From the NCBI GenBank assembly GCA_036245805.1, contig BTRK01000005.1, positions 12,214,001-12,278,000 of the forward strand: a DNA stretch of 64,000 bases. The letters are read 5' to 3'. Below are positions 1-11,870 of the stretch, piece after piece; the first letter of the stretch is position 1, and the number at the start of each line of letters is the position of its first letter. Origin of the DNA: Pristionchus mayeri. Lineage: Eukaryota > Nematoda > Chromadorea > Rhabditida > Neodiplogasteridae. The notes under the pieces are model-generated. The model was not told the origin of the DNA. It saw nothing but the letters and a program-made list of their open reading frames with translations, and did not search any database. The position numbers and the translations under genes were made by a program.

Positions 1-1152
1 CTTTCTCACTACCTCCCTCCAGCGATTGGGCAGGGTATCGATTCCTCTCTTCCAGAATGCGGGTTTCTTCGAGACCGCCCAGTTCACGAAAGCCCTCACA
101 ACTTCATCTCGATTCTTGAACTTCTTTCCTTTGCAGAAGTCAGAGAGAGATCGGAAGCAGTGGTAGTCGCATGGGGAGAGATCCGGGGAATACGGTGGAT
201 GGGGAATCCTCTCGATCTTCAGCTCGTCCATTTTCTTCTGGGTCATCTTCGCTCGATGTGGGCGAGCATTGTCCATCAGAAGAAGAATTTTGCCCTGGTT
301 CAGGAGTCTGGGATGGACTCTGATCGCGACATCTTCCAGTTGTTCAGAGAAGAGGTCAGCATTGATGCTGGTGCTAGGGGCGAGGATCTCCCAGTAGATG
401 GGACCGAGCACTGAGAAGAAGAAGCAGAGGAGTTCCTTCTTTCCGTGCTCTTCCTTCTTCGGGACGGGCGTGGGCTTCTCATCTGCATCCACCCATTGCA
501 GTCTCCTCACAGGGTTATCGTACGTGATCCACTTCTCATCTGTAGCGATGAAGGAATTGACCCATCGAAGATTGGATCTACGATGGAGTAATTCCCGACA
601 GACTTGAACACGATTTTTCAGCTGTTCGGGGGAGAGGTCATGGGGAATCACTTGTGGGAGTTTCGGCTTCTTCCCAGATCGATGGAGGATATCGGACACC
701 GTTGATCTGGGAGTACCAGTATCCTTCTTCAACTCACGCACACTGACCATGGGCTTGCGCTTCAGTGTGCGGAGAACGAGAGGCTGATCGAGGGAGGGAG
801 GGCGTCCAGAGCGGGGTTGATCATCGAGACCAAACTCCCCTTTCTTGAAGCGGGAGAACCACTTATAGCAGAAGGGTATGGCGGGGGCGTCAGCTCCTTC
901 CGACTGGGCCAGGGCAGAGTGGCCTCCTTCACGGATCGGCCAAGACGGTAGTAATGAAGTAAAACTGCTCGGAGGTAGAGATGGGAGTCCATCACAAGAA
1001 TCAATGTAGCAACTAGGAGACTGATTAAATCCTCTCACTACTCAACGTCAGAATGATGCAATACATTGTTGACAAACAGATTGCGCAATCACTGCATTTG
1101 ATCGCGAACTGACTTTTTTCCGAAGCATTATACGAACTTTCCGGACACCCCA
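1..1152 (-). mobile_element. mariner-family DNA transposon, copy A (cut by window start)
   Basis: The right end carries the terminal inverted repeat seen complete in the copies at 16081, 18901 and 37181 (ending ...TTTCCGGACACCCCAAT at 1152). The left end lies outside the window. On the minus strand it encodes a D,D34D transposase: ATDEKWI around 520, LLLMDNARPH around 260 and YSPDLSPCDYH around 165. At 199-204 this copy has four Gs where the other three have three, and only the four-G version keeps the third catalytic Asp in frame, so A is the best-preserved transposase here. The N-terminal part (about 840-930) still seems frame-disrupted. It sits at a TA inside a foldback repeat that starts at 1153. 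Confidence 0.92.
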
Positions 1153-1541
1153 ATATATCAGGCCAAAATTCTCCAATCATGGCTAGAATTGTAGATCTCG
1201 ATGAGTTAAACATTTTATATGTTGAACGTAAGTTTCTATCTGTTCGTTGAAGCTCGCTAGGGAACATGGAAGTTGGAAGAAAACGACGGTGGAGGCGCGC
1301 GAGAGAGCGGTAAAGGGATGGGACAGAGAGGGAGGTCAGGCGGAGAGAGCGGCAGACGGTTAGAGCACGCGCTCCCGGGGGGATTCTAGCCCGTTTCTAT
1401 CCAACTTCTAAGCAATGTAGCGCGCTTCAACGAACAGATAGAAACTTACGTTCAACATATAAAATGTTTAGCTCATCGAGATCTACAATTCTAGCCATGA
1501 GTCATCTTGATTGGAGAATTTTGGCCTGATATACAATTCAG
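1153..1541. repeat. Inverted repeat (foldback element arms)
   Basis: About 110 bases at 1153-1262 (ATATCAGGCCAAAATTCTCC...) recur as reverse complement at about 1427-1541, ending ...GGCCTGATAT. The spacer is about 165 bases and GA/GC-rich. Mariner copy A abuts the outer end of the left arm, so the foldback probably continues left of the window. Confidence 0.8.
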
Positions 1542-2329
1542 CACCTTTCCTTGGATTCCTTTGATGAAATTTCGTATTTCCAGATGCGCGCTTTTGAAGA
1601 GCCGGTTCGAGGAATGTTTTCACATGATCTGGGACAACTTTAGTGCGCTAGAGCCCATCCCGCGACTTGAGAAAGGTCATAATACCGATTTTGAAATTTT
1701 CGGTCTGACGACCATTTATGGCCAATGAAAGTGCAATATCATGGGGGGAAATAAAGTCAAATGTTGTGTTGGGTTGTTTCAGATGATTTTGAGCCCAGGT
1801 GTGATAAATTAAAGATACGTACGTACTCTTGTCCAGAACACATTTTGAGATGTCCGCACAAAAGTGCCAGCGCTTTTTTTGTTTATACTCCGATTTTCCT
1901 GATTTTTGGAGACAAGTAACTCCCATGCATGTACCACAACTTAAGCATGATAACCCAAGATCTTTTTCCGATTTCCAAAGTTACGTCACTTTTGGTGCAC
2001 CCGACCGCGCCGCACCAGGATGAATAGCACGAATGATTTTGTCAACATAAAAGTTGTAGAGTATGTTCCCAGCTTTCTTTCTAAAAAAGAACGACTTTCG
2101 ATCGTTATTTTAAACGATTTTATGATCATTTAAGTGATCCCGATTTGACTGTCGAAATGTGATAGTCCCAACTTTGGCCTTCTGAATCTCGACGTTGACG
2201 AGCGATATCAAAATTCTGCCGACGCAGTTTGAAAGAGAATCATTTGAAATACTTATAACTAAAATTATAGCGGGATCGGACAAACTTGAATCCTACCGCC
2301 GCAGCGTGGTCGATTCTCTCGCGATTCAT
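1542..2329. other. Gene-free stretch, probably repeat-derived
   Basis: No exon with coding character was found on either strand. It follows directly from the foldback arm and is probably the rest of that element plus decayed intergenic DNA. Exons 4-8 expected for the receptor at 4083->2330 are not recognisable here. Confidence 0.4.
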
Positions 2330-4083
2330 CTCATATGTCCTCACAGAAGATGGCGTGACACTGATGAGCGCCAAACAGTGTACAGGGGACGTGTGAGATA
2401 GCACAATGAAACCGTCCACGTTGGAAAACCTGCAGGAACATATCAAGCCTCTCACGAGAGAATCGGGACAGCGTGTTGACATGGAAAATACAAATTTTTC
2501 AATTTTATTTTTTTTTGTTCGGGATTGGGGCACAGGTGCTTAATCTTGTCTGTTTTGACCCCATTGCATCTTGCAGCTGCAGCAGGCTGCTGCAAAGTTG
2601 AGACATGGGGCATCGATTATTGCTGTGCTCACCTATAAACGTGGTGATATTTGACCGCCAAAGTGTTTCTATGATAAAACGAACGATTTTGGCATATGTT
2701 GTTCATTTCTCACTTTTGCGACTTTTGCAGCAGACGCGTGGTGGACCAGTTTTTAATTTCCCATTCAATCACAGATTTTTTGCGGATCTCCAAACTTCCC
2801 AGTTTGTAGAGCTTGAAATTTTGCGCATACCAGATTTTTTGGTGATTTTATGGTCTTGGCACATTCCCAAGCCGGAGAAAACCCCACAACGGGCTGCACG
2901 TTTCACCTGCAGTGGAACTGAGTTCGCTAAGCCGCTAGTTCGAACCCCAGCCATAGCAGACAAGTTTTTTGTCATGTGATAAAATCGAGAAAGCAAGTCT
3001 CAAAGTATTACGGGTCATATGGATGAGCAAGAAGGATGGCAAAACTTATCTGCTATGGTTGTGGTTCGAACTAGCGACTGAGCGAACTCAGTTCCACTGC
3101 AGGTGAACCGTGCAGCCCGTTGTGAGGTTTTCGCCGGCTTCGGAATGTGCCAAGACCACAGAGATAAAATCACAAAAAATGTAGTATGTGCAGAATTTCA
3201 AGCTCTACAAACTGGAAAAGTTTGGAGATCCGCAAAAATCAGTGTTCGAGTGGGAAATTAAAAACTGGTCCACCACGCGTCTGCTGCAAAGGTCGCAAAA
3301 GTGATAAATGAACAACATGTGCCATAATCGTTTATTTGATCATAGAAACACTGTGGCGGACAAATATCACCACTTTTATAGGTGAAAACTTCACTAAACG
3401 ATGCCAAACGTCTCAACTTTGCATCAGCCTGCTGCAGCTGCAGCGCATGTAAAAATTCCGAAACTTGAGATTTAGGCTAGTCCAGTCAAGTACTAAATGG
3501 AAACATAATATACAATATTTCCGAAAATTCGAATGTCAACTGAAAATGCTGATTTATCCGATTTTCTCGTGAGAGGCCGGATATGTATAAACCACGTTTA
3601 ATGTCATTCACTTTATCAAAAATGCTCATTGGCTTTTCAATAAAAGTTCATTGAAATCCTCATTCTCTCAGAAAGTCTATCATAATACGAACTAGTTAAT
3701 GATAACTACTGGAAGCATGAACTGGCATTTGAACTACGCACAAGAGTACCTGAGCACTGCTACAAAACTCGTGATAGCAGCTGTTGTGTCCACTATCGCT
3801 GTGTTTATCAGGAAGACCGAGAACTTGTGCATGTGAGATGGGGTCCTGGGCATGAAGTGATTTCTCACGAGAAATGTGTGGTACCAATTCATAGTGCCCA
3901 AAAGCAAATGTACTGTGCACCATTGATAGCAAAATCCAGAATCCAGAACTAATGAACCCCTAGATAATGGAAGTGGCAGTACCGAGTAACAATTGCAATG
4001 ATTAGGATGATATTCAGCACGAGTGAGTTGAAATCCAAAGCAGCTTCGACGATGATATGAACAAACTCATCAGTAGAAACCAT
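2330..4083 (-). pseudogene. srd-like chemoreceptor, 5' exons only
   Basis: Exon 1 starts at 4083 with MVSTDEFVHIIVEAALD and a first membrane segment ending ...IVTR at a GT donor. Exon 2 (about 3846-3752) reads PSHMHKFSVFLINTAIVD up to VLR|GT. Exon 3 (about 2440-2340) begins NVDGFIVLSH, and the conserved continuation PCTLFGAHQCHAIFCE is in another frame, so there is a one-base frameshift. A 0.9-kb palindrome (2565-3450) fills the intron between exons 2 and 3. The GPC...C motif and exon pattern match the paralogues in this window and the nematode srd family (7TM olfactory receptors of sensory cilia). Exons 4-8 were not found. A non-functional remnant is the best reading. Confidence 0.72.
2565..3450. 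repeat. Large imperfect palindrome (foldback transposon)
   Basis: The left arm, about 2565-2975 (from GCATCTTGCAGCTGCAGCAG), is mirrored by a right arm at about 3035-3450 (ending CTGCTGCAGCTGCAGCGC), with a spacer of about 60 bases. The arms are diverged by scattered substitutions. No coding region is evident. It sits in an intron of a srd-like pseudogene. Confidence 0.82.
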
Positions 4084-4587
4084 GGCGACTACTGGTGAAG
4101 CGAGCTGTTTTATTGTCACTACATTTTTAGGAAATTGTAATTGTTTTTCAACTAATGATGTAGTTTTCCTCAGCGAAATTGCTGTCCACACAGGCATTAT
4201 TTCGAAGAAACATGATACCACAATATTAGCTGATCACTATAAAGTGATTGTGTTTTTCTCAATTTCTTCGACGATATACCAGTTCTCTGAACACATCCAT
4301 ATACATTGTTTCATCCACTTGAAATCCCAACAAATGCCACTGCTAATGTGTAAAAAACATTCGCAGCGAAGACTCATTTCACCGCGGCTCAATGTACCAT
4401 TATGACAATCCACGACAGGGCTAAAGCAAACTGAGTAGAAACTTATAACATATGGCAACGATATTTTATTGAGAACATAAATTATTTTGAGAAAATAACT
4501 ATTACATTTGATTGAAATCAGAAAATGTGACGATGGGCGTTAACCCGCTTGTGCTGACATTCGCTTCCGGGCATCTTCTGAATGGTC
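4084..4587. other. Intergenic, probable promoter of the 4083 receptor
   Basis: About 500 bases between the start of one receptor and the stop of the next on the same strand. Only short non-conserved ORFs are present and no repeat was recognised. Confidence 0.4.
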
Positions 4588-6706
4588 TCAAATGGTGGTC
4601 ACTTTCGTGCTTCTTTTCCTGCTGATCTCGTCCGATTGAGAGTCGGCTACAGCTATAGTTGAGCAGCAGAACATGTGCTGCACGAACCTATAAAAAGTGA
4701 AAAAAATAAATATGGAGCTATGTAAAGCGATTTTACAGTCTTCCATCATATTTGATGGTGCGGCTGGGCGTTAGAATGTCACGATTTTCATCACGGACAT
4801 TATCATACCGAATAATCTCGATTTTCGATTGTTCTAGATGTATTCGTTCCTCTAAAAATGGTATAGACTAGTAGTTTTATTATCAAAAACAACCTCCGGT
4901 ATGGTGGAAGAGCAAGAAGAGTGATGATTGGCGATGCGAATGGGAATGTGCTGACAACCTTTAACATTGCTTGTTTTGTACCTGCTAATGAACAACGCCT
5001 GATTTATGTTGTACGAATCAATTCTTCAATATATAATATGAATGGAACACCTAACCCAATCAATCCTTCTGAGAGCCTATGCATCCGAACAAAAAACAAG
5101 CGAAAACCTTGCCAGAATCAGCTAATAGCCAGGGCAACGGATTTGTATAACAACAAACTGTGTGTGCCGATCGCTGCAAGAAGGGAGATTGATAGATTCC
5201 GAAGAAGTCGATGAAGAAACAGATGACGGGGATGATCATGCAGATCGGCAGGAGGGCTTGGGCGGTGAGCGAACGCAGAATTGCACGTTGACGAGTGCGC
5301 TCCGCCGCACTGCCCTATAATACATGAAACGTCTTCATTCCGAACATTCGCATGAATTATTTACGGAATAGTGTGATGTGCTCCACCGTAATACGGGTTG
5401 GCTCAATGTAATAGTGTGCATATTAGGGTTCCCCCAATTGGGCTTTTTGGCCCAGTTGGGCTTCGACTTTCAAGTATGTTTCATGTACGTTATATATTAC
5501 ATACATAAAGCGCACACGAAACATACTTGAAAGCAGAAGCCCAACTGGGCCAAACAGCCCAATTCGGGGAACCCTAATGCATATGCGAAGATCCACACAC
5601 CAATGCACTGATCTTCGCAATCAGCTTTGCTCGTAAGAAGGTCATCGTGCTGAGGCATGTCACGAAGAAGCAGATTATAGACGCGACCACACTTCTTCCC
5701 ATCCATTTCGCTCCCGCACGGGTCGAGTACATGTCGAATGCACAATAGGTCTTGTTCGCAAATTCCGGCAATTCGACATCAAACGAACACGCGCCGTAGA
5801 ATGCGACCGGAAATGCGAAATCGTAATCGCATGTTTCTAAATTCCACTAGGATTCAGTAATTATGAATCACGGACTGACCAGCACAATCCAGCTGGGGAT
5901 GGTGGAGATGATGGTTACCGTAACCAGGGTGCTGCGAGGAACGGCGGTGATGGTGCTGGTCGCTTTCTGGGCGAGAATCCGCACTCGGTATGCGAAGGAC
6001 AGTACAAGGAGTGTGTTGGAGTGAATCATTAGCGCAACGTTCAAAGCTGAACAAATTGTCTTATTTTTATCCTAGGTTTTCCGGACGATTTCGCAGATAT
6101 TATATCACAATGCGAGTCAAACTAGAAAGATTCTCACAGAAGATGGCGTGGCAGTGGTTCACGCTAAGCAATGTGCAGGGCCCAGCGAAGTCGAACACAA
6201 GGAAGCCGTCCACGTTCACAAACATGCAAATTGAGATGGATAACATGTAAACAACGTATTTTTTCCTGGAGATAGAAAAAACCTTAAATATTACGACGAC
6301 ACCATGCGAACCCCGGCGGTCACCACTCTCGGGTATCACTAGGGATCGATATGCTATAGTTTGCATGGAGAATAATACCTGAGAACGACAGCGGCACTTG
6401 TGATCGGCGCGATCATATCAACTATCGCAGTATTCACAAGGAGAATCGAGTAAGAACGAAGATAAGAGGGAGTCCTGAAACGGCCGCTCTGCCTACTTTT
6501 TGGTTTCATAGTCATTTATCTCCTTTGCGTACTCTGTTTCACCCATCTGACCGAGAGTACCAACAAAGAGTGGTAATTTAAAAGGATCCATGCAACTTGA
6601 AGTACCGGGTAATAATCGCAACGATGAGCGTCATATTCAGCACGACAGAAGTAATATCGAGACCAGATAGAATGATGATATGAGCGACAGCATCTGTCGA
6701 GATCAT
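4588..6706 (-). CDS. srd-like seven-transmembrane chemoreceptor (8 exons)
   Basis: This is the most intact receptor in the window. Exons on the minus strand: 1 from ATG at 6706 (MISTDAVAHIIILSGLD) to a GT donor at 6605; 2 about 6476-6380 (SYLRSYSILLVNTAIVD); 3 about 6240-6125 (NVDGFLVFDFAGPCTLL...CHAIFCE); 4 about 6045-5878 (MIHSNTLLVLSFAYRVRIL); 5 about 5845-5602 (YGACSFD...TYCAFDMYSTRAG); 6 about 5318-5150 (ERTRQRAILRSLTAQALLP); 7 about 4975-4900 (FPFASPIITLLALPPYRR); 8 4687-4588 (FVQHMFCCST, Ser/Arg-rich tail, TGA). The GPC...C before TM3, SF.YR after it, and SP.IT....PYR in TM7 are the srd-type pattern. Expected role: chemosensory GPCR in ciliated neurons. No stop or frameshift was seen. 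A small MITE lies in intron 5. Exon borders are read by eye. Confidence 0.78.
5429..5577. repeat. Short palindromic MITE
   Basis: Arms of about 60 bases: TAGGGTTCCCCCAATTGGGC at about 5426 is mirrored by ...CAATTCGGGGAACCCTA ending at 5577, and the AAGTATGTTTC inner parts also pair, around an AT-rich centre. It has no coding capacity. It is located in intron 5 of the receptor gene 6706->4588. Confidence 0.83.
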
Positions 6707-7375
6707 GCCAACCACTACTGATCAAAAACGTGCAAATGTGCCTTTTATCATCATTCTTTAAAGATTGGTGAGAAAACGAAGTAATTGTTATTGTGATTTG
6801 CACAAATTAAAAAAGCCGTTTTACTTATTTCTTGAGAAAATTTTTGCAACTGGGAAAATTGTTCGCAAAGCTTTGCAAATTTCCACAGCAATCAAATACA
6901 TAATTGGGGGAGGGGGGGGTAACATTTGCCAAACGTATTGTTTCATTGTAACCAGTATGCGCTCCCCTACATTTGTATAAGAACGTGACAGTTTACTCTC
7001 ACAATGAGTTGCAAGGACGTACTTACCTTATGACAAAACTATCATATTTTTCTTCGAATCTAAGATGCTCGATGTGCATTTCTACATCAGCTTTGAGTCC
7101 GATCAAAAATGCAAGCGTTTTCTCTCTCCATCTTTCCATATTGTACCACTAATTACGATTAAAACCGAGATCGTAAATCATCACCCGACAACGGATTCTT
7201 GTTTTATGTGAATAAAACGATATTTATATGTATTGTATGCATCTCGCTCTGTGCATTCTATCAGCAATACGCAACTCTAGTCTCTCAACAGTGGTGGTAC
7301 AAATACATACGCATGACTGTTAATTTTTGGTGTTTTTATAGATATTGTTCACTTTCAATCATGTATTGACATATG
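6707..7375. other. Intergenic between receptor and RTE element
   Basis: Nothing was recognised apart from a G-rich run (GGGGGAGGGGGGGG) near 6905. It presumably includes the promoter of the receptor starting at 6706. Confidence 0.4.
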
Positions 7376-9757
7376 TTTCATGCCAATCTTGGTCGGGGAT
7401 TTCAATTGTAGAGTCGTAAAGGAGCCTGGCAATGAAAGATTTGTCGGCGAATTTGCTTCTCCGACTCCGAACTCACGTGGGCGCTCTTTCACAGAGACCT
7501 GCGTGCAGAACAAGTTGCGCATTCAAAACACCTTCCCCAAACGGCGTCGGGGCAGGATCTGGACTTGGCGATCGCCCAACGGCACCACATTCAACCAAAT
7601 TGATTTCGTTGCTTCGCCCATCATAGCACGAGTTGTCAACTGTGGTGTCGTCGGAAACTTCCAATTCAACTCGGATCATCGCCTCGTCCGACTCGCCCTC
7701 TCTATTCCCAACAAGGTGCGGCATAAAAGATGCAGGGAGCGACTGGTCTTCGATAAAGTCGCTTTTACTGCCAATGCGAGTCTTCTCGCATCAATGCCCC
7801 TTGCTCGCCCGACCTCAGCCACAGACGCCGTTCACAAGATACAAGCGTTTGCAAAGACGGCTGCAACAAACTGTTGGAAGAAGAAGCAGTCCCCACCTTG
7901 GATCTCCCCTGCAACCCAAAACCTCATGGCCCAGCGACATTTCATTCGATCAATTCCACAATCCAATGTCGCCTTCTCCATCTCTTGCAAAACGGCCAGA
8001 ACCAGCATCATCACGGATATCAAGAGAAGGAAGGAAAGCCAAGCGATAGATGCAGCACGCAAAGGAAGAATAGTCAAAGCAATGTTGAATCTTCACTCCT
8101 CCCGCAAGAGACTTCAAGTTCCTGACCCGGTCACCGGTGCTCTTTCACAAGTTGTAACTAAGACTGCGGTCCAAAGTTTCTTCGGGTCCATCTACCAGCC
8201 AGCAATGGAGCTTCCTCTTGCCATTCCTGCTCAATCTATCGATTCTCTCCCCCCTTTCCTTCCTGATGAGACCTATGATGCCCTTTCTCATCTCAAGTGT
8301 GGTCACTCTGCTGGTTCCGATGGTGTTCTCCCCGATATGCTCTACCATTCGAGAGCTCACCGTGCTCCTTTCCTTTCTGATCTACTCAATCACCTCGTGT
8401 CTGGAGATCAAGTTCCTGAAGATATGGTCCAAGCTGTCGTCTCACTTCTACACAAGAAAGGGGACCCTTCCCTCATCAATAACTTTCGACCTATCTCGCT
8501 ACTCACCGTCACTCTCAAGACATGTACGCGCGTGATTTTGAAAAGAATCGAAAGAACGCTAGGAGAAACAGAGTCTCCCACCCAGACTGGTTTCCGCAGA
8601 GGACATAGCACTCTCGATAACCTTCACACCGTCAAACAGATTGCCGAACGAACACATGAGTACGGTATTCCCTTGTACCTCGGTTTCGTCTACTTTCGCA
8701 AGGCTTTCGATTGTGTTGAGTGGAGTGCAGTCTGGCAAGCTCTCTGGACCTTTGGAGTACACCCCGCACTGATCCATCTTCTGCGACGTTTGTACGAGTC
8801 ATCCACCACAAGAATTCGAGTCAACGAGGAGTTCGTCGAAGTGAATGTGAGATGAGGCGTCCGCCAAGGAGATACTCTCTCCCCCAGCCTATTCAATGCC
8901 GTTTTGAGACAAGCAATGAACGACATAGACTGGGAGCAAGATGGACTGAGGATCGATGGAAGAAATTTAATCCACCTCGAATACGCTGACGACGTGGTTC
9001 TCGTTGCCACGACACGCCCCGAACTTGAAAGAATGTTGCGGAAACTGATGGATTCATGTGCTCGAGTCGGATTGGAAGTTGACTCAGGGAAGACCTTACA
9101 TCATGTACAACAACCCGAGCCCCAATCATCAACAATAATCAACTGTTCAATTTCGCCGATTCTGCAACCTATCTTGGAGGAAGAATCTCCCTTCCCCTCG
9201 ATCACCTGGCTGAAGTTGAACATAGGATTCGCTTGGGATGGTTCGCCTGGAGTAAATTGTCCCACCTCCTTTCCAAAAGGTTGCTTCCTATGAAGACTAG
9301 ACGACGACTATTTGAGAGCTGCGTCTCTTCTAACGTACTCTATGGGAGCGAGCTTTGGGCACTGCGAGCAAGTGAGAAGGAGAGACTTAGTGTGACGCAG
9401 CGTAAGATGTAGCGGAAAATGCTTGGAATCAGCTTACGAGATCGATGGAGGAACGAGAACATCCGCAAAGCGACAAACCTGCGCGACTGGAATAAAGAAG
9501 CGCTCAGAAGGAAGACTAAGTGGGCTCGGAAGCTGGGACGCGTGGGACTTGACCAGTGGAGCCGCGCATCTACAGATTGAGTCCCTTACAACAAGACCCG
9601 TCCCCAAGGACAGCCTAGAGCGCGATGGAAAGATGACCTAAGAAGATCCCTTGGCTCGAACTGGTGGCATGGAACTGCCGAAGAATAGACCTATTCCTCA
9701 TCTGGTGTTAATCGCCTGACGTGATAAATTTGATTGATTGATTGATTGATTGATTGG
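7376..9757 (+). mobile_element. RTE-type non-LTR retrotransposon, 5'-truncated and dead
   Basis: The 5' end cuts into the AP-type endonuclease (GDFNCRV at about 7395, then NQIDFV and SDHRLVRLAL, 7595-7700). Reverse transcriptase follows: NNFRPISLL (about 8480), TGFRRGHST (8586), KAFDCVEW (8700), GVRQGDTLSPSLFNA (8855-8900) and EYADDVVLVA (8980). The palm motif reads FVYFRKAFD, so the first catalytic Asp is Tyr. An in-frame TGA lies just before GVRQG (8853-8855), and the frame shifts near 9100. The element ends in a TTGA microsatellite (9731-9757), typical of RTE 3' tails. It sits between two receptor loci and cannot make an active enzyme. Confidence 0.9.
9731..9757 (+). repeat. (TTGA)n tail of the RTE element
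   Basis: Six consecutive TTGA units mark the retrotransposon 3' end. Confidence 0.85.
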
Positions 9758-9903
9758 CATGCAATTTATGAAATTGATTCCTGCCAAATGCATATCAACT
9801 CTGTGATGTCATCACGAATTTAAAACAGATAGCCCAAAGCACCGTATATTCACATGGAGATGCATAATATAACAAACTACTGATAATGAACGAACTTTCA
9901 ACG

Positions 9904-11870
9904 TTAATATTCTGAATGGTTTTGAATGGTGGCAACTCCAACTACTGTGCTTCTTTTCTTGCTGTGCTCGTCCGAATGTGAAATGAATTCCGTTTGTGTT
10001 GGGCAACAAAACAAATCTTGCACGAACCTATAACACATAATAAGTAGTACATGTATCATATTACATAGGTGTGTCGCATCGGAATGAGCCGAGGGTTGAC
10101 CTACCTCCGATATGGTCGTAGAACGGAAAGTGTGATAAGAGGCGATGCCAATGCGAAGAGGCAAATCGCCTGAATTATCTTTTTTTTTTAAATTTTGGAC
10201 TAATTCCATTTTAAAAATATAATCCCTCAAGTAACACTATCTACTATCGTCCGGCCATTACACGAATTTTGTATAACAGTTGACAACTCTATCAGAAAAG
10301 CCTCCATTTTGCTAAAACAATGAAAAAATATGCAAACAATGTGTTCGGCTCGTTGCATGTAGGGCGAGTGGTATAGCTCCAAGAAGTCAACAACGAAACC
10401 AATGCAGCCAAGTGTCATGCACGCCGGGAGGAGGGCTTGAGCAGTGAGCGCGCGCAGGATTGCCTGATGGCGAGACCGCTCCGCCGCACAGTTCTGCGAG
10501 ATCAATATCATATTTTTTTCGGCTGATTTTCCGACCTTTTGCTAATCTTGCACATCGGTCTACGCATGAGAGAAAGGATTCATGGTTTTGAGTACTCACC
10601 AGTTCGCTGATTTTTGCCACCAGCTTAGTGCGAAAGGCGGCCGTCGCGACCAGACTGACAGAGAAGTAGACAACGGCGAACACGACCACCCCACGCTCGA
10701 GCCATTTCCCGCCCACACGTGCCGAATACAAATCGATGGTGCAGTAGGTCAGATTCGAGACCTCGGCTAGGTCGAGGTCCTCATACGAGCAGGCATTGTA
10801 GAATAAGACCGGAAATTTAGAATTTTCTACAAATCTTGTGCTGTATCGATGCATCGAAAATATAGAACTAAGATTTCGAGTGTGTGGGAATTGCTTTTAC
10901 GTCTAGTATGGGGAACTAGATGCGAGAGCGATCGCAACCAGAGTACTACGTCTAACGGAGGATGCAGTGATGGCTTTCTTGGATAGCATCCACACTCGAT
11001 ACCCGAATGAGAGCATGAGGAGCACGTTGGAGTGCATGAGCAGGGCGAGGTGCAACGCTGAACGGCAAGGCGTTCAAGTTTCTCGCAGATAACGTCTCAT
11101 CACTCAATCGAGGATGTATCATTGTAGAACTCTTTGTTGCTCAATTTGAAATACTTTATATTTCACCCTCTGCAGAGTTCTAAAATGACACATCACCCTT
11201 ATTAAAGCACTTCGTAATTCAAGTCTTCAATACGATCTCACAGTGGATGGCATGGCACAGCTTGCCGCTCAACAGTGTGCAGGGACCAGAGGATGCGAAG
11301 ACGAGAAAGCCGTCCACGTTCACTAATCTGCATAATCAGAATGATAAACAAATATGGTCATCCCGTTCATTTATGCAAAATGTATTATATTCTGATCGCT
11401 GAATCTGGTTTACTGTTCCTTGTCGAACCCAATGGAATTGCAGTGAGTTGTTTTTTTAAATGTTGATTGATAACTGTTCCATTTCCCAAAAAAAAGAAAT
11501 AGAGCAAGAGAGGGGGGAATCAAAAAACAAATTACGATGATACCTGAGCACGACAGTAGCGCTTGCTATGGCTGCGGTTGCATCGACAACCGCCGTGTTT
11601 ACAAGGAAGACCGAGAATGTGTGTAGGTGAGGAGGAGTACTGTTAATGGCATTGTATCACGCATTCTCTCTCTCTCTCGCTCTAATATTTTTCGTGAGAA
11701 ACCCTGCTACAAGATATTTCAGAAATATTAGCTGGTAGATTAGTTCGTAGAATCAACATTACAGATTACCGCTTAATGATTGCAACGATTAAGATCATAT
11801 TCAGCAAGACGGAAGTGACGTCCAATGTGTACAAGACGATGAAATGAGCCAACTCATCTCTAGACAGCAT
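9904..11870 (-). pseudogene. srd-like chemoreceptor with a stop in exon 4 (possible pseudogene)
   Basis: All eight exons are present. Exon 1 from ATG 11870 (MLSRDELAHFIVLYTLD...IIKR|GT); 2 about 11640-11545; 3 about 11330-11235 (NVDGFLVFASSGPCTLLSG); 4 about 11070-10920 (ALLMHSNVLLMLSFGYRVWM); 5 about 10860-10597 (YNACSYEDLDL...TYCTIDLYSARVG); 6 about 10500-10325 (RHQAILRALTAQALLP); 7 about 10172-10100 (FALASPLITLSVLRPYRR); 8 10026-9904 (FVQDLFCC, TAA). In exon 4 the reading ALASSSPY runs into TAG where paralogues continue with a W-I-x-LVS ending and a splice donor, so the exon end is deleted or mutated. The other exons are well conserved, so the lesion is recent, or the donor is one I did not recognise. 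Confidence 0.72.

Noticed and set aside
2930..3085. GGTTCGAACC-like B-box sequences suggesting tRNAs
   Set aside because: They are mirror images in the two arms of the palindrome, and no cloverleaf or A box accompanies them.
6900..6920. G-run as a G-quadruplex regulator
   Set aside because: Only one uninterrupted G stretch is present, without the four spaced runs, and no link to a promoter is evident.
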